Shown here piece by piece: positions 57,894 to 64,000 of a DNA stretch of 64,000 nucleotides (its first letter is position 1; every line of letters begins with the position of its first letter). The position numbers were made by a program, and so were the translations under genes. This DNA comes from Ruegeria aquimaris (GTDB lineage Bacteria > Pseudomonadota > Alphaproteobacteria > Rhodobacterales > Rhodobacteraceae), in contig NZ_JAOWLB010000002.1 in assembly GCF_025751555.1 (NCBI RefSeq), forward strand, positions 186,001-250,000, read 5' to 3'. Under the pieces are notes generated by a model. That model did no database searches. It was not told the DNA's origin and was given only the letters and a program-made list of their open reading frames with translations.

Positions 57894-60311
57894 TCACCCC
57901 CTCAACCGCGTCCCCGCCGGATCGAATGGCGGTTCGGCCAGCAACACCGCCTTGTGCGGCTTACCCAACAGGAACACCTCCAGCGCGTCGCCCGGTTTCG
58001 CCACTGCCGGGTTGGCATAGCCGATGGCCAGCGACTTGCCCACCGAATAGCCATAGGCGCCCGAGGTCACCCGCCCAACCGGCCTCCCGTCGGGGGTAAA
58101 GATCGGCTCACCGCCACTGGCGTCCGCCCCATGCGCGGCCTCGATCTCGAACACCGACAGCACCTCGCGCACCGGGTTGTCCTTGATCTTCAGCCAGGCC
58201 GCCTTGTTCAGGAACTCCTTATCCGCCTTGATCAGCCGCTCCAGTCCCACTTCCTGCGGCCAGTATTCGGGGCTGTATTCCCGACCCCAGGACCCATAGC
58301 CCTTCTCGATCCGCAAGGACCCCAGTGCCCGGCTGCCCACCGGCCCGCCGCCGATCTCGCGCGCGGCCGCAACCAGCGCGGTGTACAGCCTCACCTGATC
58401 CCCCTCGGCGCAATGCAGCTCCCATCCCAGATCGCCGGTGAAACTGACCCGGATCGCCAGGCAGGTCACGCCCGCCACCTCGATCGTGGCCGAGCGCATG
58501 AAGGGGAAGCCCTCGTTCGACAGGTCGGCATTGGTCAGCCGCTGCAACATGTCGCGCGCCTTGGGTCCGGCCACGTTATAGCCCGCGATGCGGTTGGTCG
58601 CGACTTCCAGCGTGGTGCCCGCAGGCAAATCCACCATGTTGAAGAACCGCTGGTGATAACGTTCGGCCATGCCGGACCCCACCATCATATAGGCATCCTC
58701 GCCCGTCATGGTGATGGTGAAATCGCCCGCAATCCCGCCCCGCACACCAATCAGCGGTGTCAGACAGGATCTGCCCACCACCGTAGGCACCCGGTTCGCC
58801 ACCAGCCGGTCCAGCCACTCGCGCGCGCCCGGCCCCTTGATGTCGTAATTGGCAAAGTTCGAGATGTCGATCACGCCCACCTGCTCGCGCAGCATCCGCA
58901 CCTCGCGGCCCACCGGCTCCCACCAGTTCTGGCGGGTAAAGCCCACGGTCTCACTCACACCGGCGCGGTCGGCGAACCACAGCGGATGCTCCCAGCCGCA
59001 GTTCATGCCGAACACCGCGCCCATCTCCCTTTGCATCTCATATGCCGGACGCACCCGCGCCGGTCGCCCGGCGCTGCGCTCCTCGTTGGGGAAATGGATG
59101 GCAAAGCGATGGGTATACTGGTCCTGCACCCGCGCCTTGGTAAACTTCTTGTCGGCCCAGTCGCCGAACCGCGCCAGGTCCCAGGCGAACATGTCGTATT
59201 GCGGCTCGCCCTCGATCATCCATTGCGCCGCCAACAGGCCCAGCCCCCCCGATTGCGAAAAGCCCGGAATGATGCCGCCGCAGACGAAATAGTTCCGCAA
59301 TTCCGGCACCGGTCCCCACAGCGCGCTCGAATCCGGCGACCAGATCATCGGCCCGTTGATCACCCGCTTGACCCCCGCCGTCGCCGCCACCGGCACGCGT
59401 TCGGTCGCGCGGATCACGTTTTCCATGATCCGGTCCAGATCGTCGGGGAACAGATCATGGGCAAAATCCAGCGGCGTGCCGTTTTCGGCCCAGAACTTCA
59501 TGTCCTTCTCATAGGCGCCGATCAGCAGCCCGTTGCCTTCCTGCCGGAAGTAATATTCGCCATCCCGGTCCGCGATCGACGGCAGGCGGCGGCCCAGCGC
59601 CGCCACTTCGGGGATGGCCTCGGTCACGAAATACTGATGCTCGGTCGGTTGCAGCGGCAGGGTGATGCCCGCCAGCGCCGCCACCTCGCGCCCCCACAGG
59701 CCCGCCGCGTTGACCACCCATTGCGTGTGAATGTCGCCCTTCTCGGTGCGCACGATCCAGCTGCCATCCGGCTGGGGCTCGGTGCCGATCACCGGGCAGA
59801 ACCGTTCGATCGTGGCCCCCATGGCGCGGGCTCCGGCGGCATAGGCATAGGTCACGCCCGACGGGTCCACATTGCCGCCATCGGGTTCATACATGATGCA
59901 GCGGATATCGTCGAATTGCGCCAGCGGGTGCAGTTCCTTGGCGCGGTCCTTGTCGATCTCGTAGAAGTTCAGCCCGTAATACCGCGCCTTGGCCTCTTGC
60001 AGCCGCAGCTGGTGTTCCCGCGCCTCGGTCTGCGCCAGATAGAGCGAGCCCGCCTGGAACACGCCACAGCCCTGCCCGGTCTCCTTCTCCAGCTCCTTGT
60101 ACAGGTTCATCGTGTAATGCTGGATACGGGTGACGTTGTTGTTGTCGTGCAGCCCGTGGATATTCGCCGCCGCATGCCAGGTCGATCCGCTGGTCAGCTC
60201 GTCCCGCTCCAGCAAGACGACATCGCGCCAGCCCAGCTTGGCCAGGTGATAGAGGATCGAGCATCCGACAAGACCGCCGCCGATCACGACGGCCTGGGCA
60301 TGGGTTTTCAT
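57894..60311 (-). CDS. FAD-dependent dimethylglycine/sarcosine dehydrogenase-like protein with GcvT domain
   Basis: An 805-aa fusion enzyme. The N-terminal FAD domain has GGGLVG (11-16) and a histidine in STWHAAA (H46) at the place where dimethylglycine and sarcosine dehydrogenases bind FAD covalently. The C-terminal half (about 430-800) is a folate-binding GcvT/aminomethyltransferase module (GDFTITMTGEDAYMMVGSG, DLGWELHCAEGD, LRIEKGYGSWGREY). The pair oxidises an N-methyl group and passes it to tetrahydrofolate. Nearby mttB and LysR genes fit a demethylation pathway. Whether it uses dimethylglycine, sarcosine or another N-methyl compound cannot be told. Confidence 0.9.
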   Translation of the reverse strand: MKTHAQAVVIGGGLVGCSILYHLAKLGWRDVVLLERDELTSGSTWHAAANIHGLHDNNNVTRIQHYTMNLYKELEKETGQGCGVFQAGSLYLAQTEAREHQLRLQEAKARYYGLNFYEIDKDRAKELHPLAQFDDIRCIMYEPDGGNVDPSGVTYAYAAGARAMGATIERFCPVIGTEPQPDGSWIVRTEKGDIHTQWVVNAAGLWGREVAALAGITLPLQPTEHQYFVTEAIPEVAALGRRLPSIADRDGEYYFRQEGNGLLIGAYEKDMKFWAENGTPLDFAHDLFPDDLDRIMENVIRATERVPVAATAGVKRVINGPMIWSPDSSALWGPVPELRNYFVCGGIIPGFSQSGGLGLLAAQWMIEGEPQYDMFAWDLARFGDWADKKFTKARVQDQYTHRFAIHFPNEERSAGRPARVRPAYEMQREMGAVFGMNCGWEHPLWFADRAGVSETVGFTRQNWWEPVGREVRMLREQVGVIDISNFANYDIKGPGAREWLDRLVANRVPTVVGRSCLTPLIGVRGGIAGDFTITMTGEDAYMMVGSGMAERYHQRFFNMVDLPAGTTLEVATNRIAGYNVAGPKARDMLQRLTNADLSNEGFPFMRSATIEVAGVTCLAIRVSFTGDLGWELHCAEGDQVRLYTALVAAAREIGGGPVGSRALGSLRIEKGYGSWGREYSPEYWPQEVGLERLIKADKEFLNKAAWLKIKDNPVREVLSVFEIEAAHGADASGGEPIFTPDGRPVGRVTSGAYGYSVGKSLAIGYANPAVAKPGDALEVFLLGKPHKAVLLAEPPFDPAGTRLRG

Positions 60312-60410
60312 GGGGCGGGTCTCCGTACTGTGTCCCGGACGACCCTAGCCGCAGACCCGGCCCCGCACCCGCCAAAAATTCTGGGGTGGGGGGCCGGTTT
60401 TTGTTTTGTG

Positions 60411-61661
60411 TCAGGCCGCGATCGCCTTCATCGCCGCCAGGAACTGCGCCACCTCGTGAACGCTGTTGTAATGGCACATCGACACCCGCACGCAGCTGTC
60501 CAGCCCCAGCGGATCAAGGATGTTGCCCGAGTAATGATCGGCCTTGCGCACATGGGTGCGGATTCCCTGCGCATTGAGCTGCGCCACCACCTCGGCCGAG
60601 GCCACACCCTCGACCCAGAGCGACACCAGCCCCTCGCGCGCCGGGTTGTCGATGCCGCCGATGATATGCACCTTCTCCATGTCCTTCAGCCCCGGCAGGT
60701 TGCCGGTGCCATGGATCATCGCGTCGGTCAGCGCCTTTTCCTGCGCATGGATCGCCTCGCCCGCCGCCACGAACCGCGCCCGCCGGTCGGTCGCATCGCT
60801 CACCTGCGCGCCCAGCCATTCGAGGTAATCCGCAACATCGGTCAGCGTCGCATAGCTGCCGGTGTCCCGCGTTCCCATCTCCCAATTGTCCGAAGGCCCG
60901 TTCAAGAGCCCGTTATGCGGCAATTTCGTCAGCCGGTCCGAGATCCAGGCCAGCCCGTAGCCATGCCGCGAGAACATCTTGTAGGGCGAGATCACATAGC
61001 CATCGACACCGTAAGCCGCCAGGTCGATCCGCCCATGCGCCGCATGCTGGATGCCGTCCACGATGATATAGGCTTCGGGCGCAACCGCCCGGATCGCCGC
61101 CACGATCCCCTCCAGGTCCACCCCCATGCCGGTCACGGGCGAGGTATGGACCACGGTCGCCACCACGGTATCGGGCGTCACCGCCGCGGCATAGGCCTCG
61201 GGCGTCACCGTGCCTGTCGCGTCGTCATGGGCCACCAGCACATGCCGCTGCCCTGCCACCCGCGCCCAGCGGTCACAGGCACTGCGTGAGGCCGGATGCT
61301 CCAGCGTCGTGCCCAGCACCACCCCCGGCCCGGCGCCCAGGCAGGCGTTCATGATCAGGCGAAAGGTCAGCTCAGTACCGCTTTCGCCGACAAAGAACTG
61401 CCCCCCCGGCGCGTTCATGAACACGCGCATGTCGTCCTTGGCCTTGTCGATCACCCGCACCAGCTCGTGGCTGCCCGGGTTGTCGCGCCCCTGGTTGTCG
61501 GGGATCGCCGCATAGCGGGCCGATGTCTCGACCACCGAATGCAGCGTCAGCGCGCCACCGGCATTTTCAAAGAACACGCGCGGGCCCTGCACCGGGCAGT
61601 GGTCGATTTGCGCGAAACGGCTGCGGATTTCGGTCAGCAGCGCGGGGGTGATCTGGGTCAT
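60411..61661 (-). CDS. Class V aminotransferase / cysteine-desulfurase-like PLP enzyme
   Basis: A 416-aa PLP enzyme. The start MTQITPALLTEIR (61661) has GGAG upstream. PLP-site residues are D202 and H206 (IIVDGIQHAAHG) and the Schiff-base lysine K228 (YVISPYKMFSRHGYG). The protein fits the cysteine-desulfurase-like group without the usual active-site cysteine loop being evident, so desulfuration is not assured. It lies 99 bases upstream of the dehydrogenase-like gene in the same direction and may be co-transcribed. The role could be transamination or elimination on an amino acid released by demethylation. Confidence 0.82.
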   Translation of the reverse strand: MTQITPALLTEIRSRFAQIDHCPVQGPRVFFENAGGALTLHSVVETSARYAAIPDNQGRDNPGSHELVRVIDKAKDDMRVFMNAPGGQFFVGESGTELTFRLIMNACLGAGPGVVLGTTLEHPASRSACDRWARVAGQRHVLVAHDDATGTVTPEAYAAAVTPDTVVATVVHTSPVTGMGVDLEGIVAAIRAVAPEAYIIVDGIQHAAHGRIDLAAYGVDGYVISPYKMFSRHGYGLAWISDRLTKLPHNGLLNGPSDNWEMGTRDTGSYATLTDVADYLEWLGAQVSDATDRRARFVAAGEAIHAQEKALTDAMIHGTGNLPGLKDMEKVHIIGGIDNPAREGLVSLWVEGVASAEVVAQLNAQGIRTHVRKADHYSGNILDPLGLDSCVRVSMCHYNSVHEVAQFLAAMKAIAA

Positions 61662-61834
61662 GCAGGCTCCATATGGCTCGTCCACGGATTCGCGCGCACG
61701 CTACGCGCGGACGCGGGCAATGACACGCAAAACTTTTGAGGCGCAAGGGGCCGCTTCACGGCAGGCAAGACAACTGGACTGTGGACAATGTCACCTCCCA
61801 ATGGTTTTTTCGGCACTTGACGTCATTTCCCCAG

Positions 61835-61854
61835 ACTTCGACAACAGTCGAAGT
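61835..61854 (+). promoter_or_regulatory. Perfect 8-bp inverted repeat upstream of the decarboxylase gene
   Basis: ACTTCGAC and GTCGAAGT flank the loop AACA, ending 26 bases before the decarboxylase ATG. A TTGACG resembling a -35 box lies at 61817-61822. It may be a repressor operator or a hairpin in the message leader controlling translation. Confidence 0.5.
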
Positions 61855-61880
61855 TCACAAGTCGCATCAAGGATCGACAG

Positions 61881-64000
61881 ATGAAGTTTTGCTTTCCCAT
61901 TGTCATCATCGACGAGGATTTCCGGTCCGAGAACACGTCGGGCTTCGGCATTCGGGCGCTTGCACAAGCGCTTGAAGCCGAAGGGTTCGAGGTCCTCGGC
62001 GCGACAAGCTACGGTGATCTGTCGCAATTCGCGCAGCAACAAAGCCGCGCGGCGGCCTTTGTCCTGTCGATCGACGATGAAGAGTTCAGCCCCGGCCCCG
62101 ACCTCGCCCCGGCGGTTCTGAATCTCCGCAGCTTCATACAAGAGGTCCGCTACAAGAACGAAGATGTCCCGATCTACATCTATGGCGAGACCAAGACCTC
62201 GCGGCACCTGCCGAACGATGTCCTGCGCGAGCTGCACGGTTTCATCCATGCCTTCGAGGACACCCCCGAATTCGTCGCCCGCCACATCATCCGCGAAGCG
62301 AAGAACTATCTCGAATACATCCAGCCGCCGTTCTTCAAGGCGCTTCTCGACTATGCCGAGGACGGCTCGTATTCGTGGCATTGTCCCGGACATTCGGGCG
62401 GTGTCGCCTTTTTGAAGTCGCCCATCGGGCAGATGTATCACCAGTTCTACGGCGAGAACATGCTGCGCGCCGATGTCTGCAACTCGGTCGAGGAACTGGG
62501 CCAGCTGCTCGACCACAACGGCGCCATCGGGGCGTCAGAGCGCAACGCGGCGCGGATCTTCAACGCCGATCACTGCTTTTTCGTCACCAACGGGACCTCG
62601 ACCTCGAACAAGATGGTCTGGCATCACAACGTCGCGCCGGGCGACATCGTGCTGGTGGACCGCAACTGTCACAAATCGATCCTGCATTCGATCATCATGA
62701 CGGGCGCCATCCCGATCTTTCTCAAGCCCACGCGCAATCATTGGGGGATCATCGGCCCGATCCAGAAATCCGAATTCGAACCCGAAGCCATCAGGGCCAA
62801 GATCGAGGCCAACCCGCTTCTGGAAGGGATCGACCCCGACACGGTAAAGCCGCGCATCCTCTCGCTCACGCAATCCACCTATGACGGGGTGCTCTACAAC
62901 ACCGAAGTCATAAAAGAGATCCTCGACGGCTATGTCGAGACGCTGCATTTCGACGAGGCCTGGCTGCCGCATGCGGCCTTCCACCCGTTCTACGGCACCT
63001 ACCACGCGATGGGGCGCAAGCGCGGGCGCACGAAAAGCTCGATGGTGTACGCGACGCAATCGGTCCACAAGCTTCTGGCGGGCATCAGCCAGGCCAGCCA
63101 TGTTCTGGTGAAGGATGCGGAAGAGGCAAAACTCGACCGGCATCTATTCAACGAATCCTACCTCATGCACACGTCCACCAGCCCGCAATACTCGATCATC
63201 GCCAGCTGCGATGTCGCGGCGGCGATGATGGAGCCCCCGGGCGGCACCGCGCTGGTCGAGGAAAGCCTGATGGAGGCGCTCGATTTCCGGCGCGCCATGC
63301 GCAAGGTGGACGAGGAATATGGCAACGACTGGTGGTTCCAGGTCTGGGGCCCCGACGAACTGGCCGAAGAGGGGATTGGCCGCGCCAAAGCCTGGGAGCT
63401 GAAGAAGACCGACAGCGATGCCATCGAAAGCTCGGGCGAAGACGCCTGGCACGGGTTCGGCGACATGGCCCGCAACTTCAACATGCTCGACCCGATCAAG
63501 GCGACGATCATCACCCCGGGCCTGAACATCGACGGCCGCTTCGAAGAAACCGGGATCCCCGCCTCGATCGTGTCGAAATACCTGACCGAACATGGTGTCG
63601 TGGTCGAAAAGACCGGTCTTTACAGCTTCTTCATCATGTTCACCATCGGTATCACCAAGGGCCGCTGGAACACGCTTCTCGCCGCGCTCCAGCAGTGCAA
63701 GGACGACTATGACCGCAACCAGCCGCTGTGGCGCGTGATGCCGGAATTCTGCGCCAAACAGCCACGCTATGAACATATGGGACTCAAGGATCTGTCCCAG
63801 CACGTGCATGATCTCTACGCCAAATACGACGTGGCGCGGCTCTCGACCGAGATCTATCTGGGCGATCACCGCCCTGCGATGTCCCCGCTCGACGCGTTTT
63901 CCCATATTGCGCGACGCAAGACCGAAAGGGTCGCGATCGACGATCTCGAAGGCCGTGTGACCACAAGCCTCGTCACCCCCTATCCGCCCGGTATCCCGCT
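61881..64000 (+). CDS. Ornithine/lysine/arginine decarboxylase (fold type I), 3' end outside the window
   Basis: At least 706 residues are open from the ATG at 61881 (AAGGATC upstream) to the window edge with no stop. The N-terminal wing (about 1-130; MKFCFPIVIIDEDFRSE) is a receiver-like domain of the large bacterial decarboxylases. The core starts HCPGHSGGVAF, and the PLP lysine is K397 in TQSVHKLLAG. HFDEAWLPHAAFHPFYGTYH carries the cofactor aspartate. It converts ornithine, lysine or arginine to putrescine, cadaverine or agmatine; substrate choice is not readable. It would feed polyamine synthesis or acid resistance. Confidence 0.93.
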   Translation, partial: MKFCFPIVIIDEDFRSENTSGFGIRALAQALEAEGFEVLGATSYGDLSQFAQQQSRAAAFVLSIDDEEFSPGPDLAPAVLNLRSFIQEVRYKNEDVPIYIYGETKTSRHLPNDVLRELHGFIHAFEDTPEFVARHIIREAKNYLEYIQPPFFKALLDYAEDGSYSWHCPGHSGGVAFLKSPIGQMYHQFYGENMLRADVCNSVEELGQLLDHNGAIGASERNAARIFNADHCFFVTNGTSTSNKMVWHHNVAPGDIVLVDRNCHKSILHSIIMTGAIPIFLKPTRNHWGIIGPIQKSEFEPEAIRAKIEANPLLEGIDPDTVKPRILSLTQSTYDGVLYNTEVIKEILDGYVETLHFDEAWLPHAAFHPFYGTYHAMGRKRGRTKSSMVYATQSVHKLLAGISQASHVLVKDAEEAKLDRHLFNESYLMHTSTSPQYSIIASCDVAAAMMEPPGGTALVEESLMEALDFRRAMRKVDEEYGNDWWFQVWGPDELAEEGIGRAKAWELKKTDSDAIESSGEDAWHGFGDMARNFNMLDPIKATIITPGLNIDGRFEETGIPASIVSKYLTEHGVVVEKTGLYSFFIMFTIGITKGRWNTLLAALQQCKDDYDRNQPLWRVMPEFCAKQPRYEHMGLKDLSQHVHDLYAKYDVARLSTEIYLGDHRPAMSPLDAFSHIARRKTERVAIDDLEGRVTTSLVTPYPPGIP

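Noticed and set aside
60340-60410. Terminator in the gap between the aminotransferase and the dehydrogenase-like gene
   Set aside because: There are A/T runs and a G-rich block, but no convincing stem; the apparent symmetry is limited to CAAAAA / TTTTTG.
57699-61289. A plus-strand open frame of about 1,200 codons opposite the dehydrogenase and aminotransferase genes
   Set aside because: It is antisense to two genes with clear motifs, has low-complexity His/Arg/Gly/Pro-rich content and no ribosome site. It is a by-product of high GC codon use.
1-64000. CRISPR arrays, rRNA, tRNA, prophage or intact insertion sequences
   Set aside because: No regularly spaced repeats, RNA gene signatures, phage structural genes or complete transposases were recognised on reading both strands.

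Overview
The window is a high-GC, densely coded chromosomal segment from an alphaproteobacterium, most likely a Rhodobacterales (Roseobacter-group, Ruegeria-like) bacterium. The evidence is the flagellar gene order, MttB-family methyltransferases with no pyrrolysine codon, betaine/sarcosine-type demethylases, a TctABC tripartite carboxylate transporter, and a short intergenic repeat with GC-rich ends and the core GAGTATTTTTGACCAGAAAG. No rRNA, tRNA, CRISPR array or intact mobile element was seen. All identifications come from reading the sequence; no database search was run.

Layout. (1) 1-3.4 kb: the end of an upstream gene, a membrane-anchored class III adenylate cyclase fused to TolB-like and TPR regions, SmpB, and a class I glutamine amidotransferase. 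(2) 3.4-12.5 kb: an amine/amide utilisation locus. A TetR regulator and a YtcJ-type amidohydrolase point left. A spermidine/putrescine-type ABC importer, a hydrolase resembling the nylon-oligomer hydrolase NylB, and an amidase-signature enzyme comparable to NylA point right. A 26-bp near-perfect palindrome sits between the two arms. (3) 12.6-13.7 kb: a solitary LptF/LptG-family permease. (4) 13.7-20.8 kb: a methylated-amine (betaine-like) cassette with an MttB-family methyltransferase, two FMN/Fe-S/FAD demethylase-type oxidoreductases, a ProC-like reductase and a divergent TetR regulator. (5) 20.9-32.0 kb and 38.5-52.7 kb: a large flagellar locus (lytic transglycosylase, flhA, fliR, flhB; flgB-flgC-fliE-fliQ-flgF-flgG-flgA-flgH-fliL-like; fliI; motB; flgE-K-L-I; fliF-H-N-P; fliL-DUF-motE-motA and a 734-aa repeat protein). 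It is interrupted at 32.0-38.5 kb by a TctABC transporter with its two-component system and an extra periplasmic binding protein. (6) 52.7-53.8 kb: the RNA phosphodiesterase ThpR and a gene-poor stretch holding a decayed transposase fragment. (7) 53.8-61.7 kb: a second methylated-amine locus (MttB paralogue, MmgE/PrpD, LysR regulator, dimethylglycine/sarcosine dehydrogenase-like flavoprotein, class V aminotransferase). (8) 61.9 kb to the end: an ornithine/lysine/arginine decarboxylase cut by the window edge.

How the parts fit. The flagellar operons have candidate CtrA boxes (TTAA-N7-TTAA, 7 of 8 positions) ahead of motB and flgE and in the fliF/fliL and flgB/fliI divergent gaps, so most of the locus could be switched on together. 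The two MttB loci and the Pot-type locus suggest a cell that harvests nitrogen and carbon from polyamines, amides and quaternary amines, as marine roseobacters do. The items most worth testing as new biology are the Pot importer/NylB-like/NylA-like locus, the corrinoid-protein-free MttB cassette with a ProC-like enzyme, and the 734-aa protein translationally coupled to motA.
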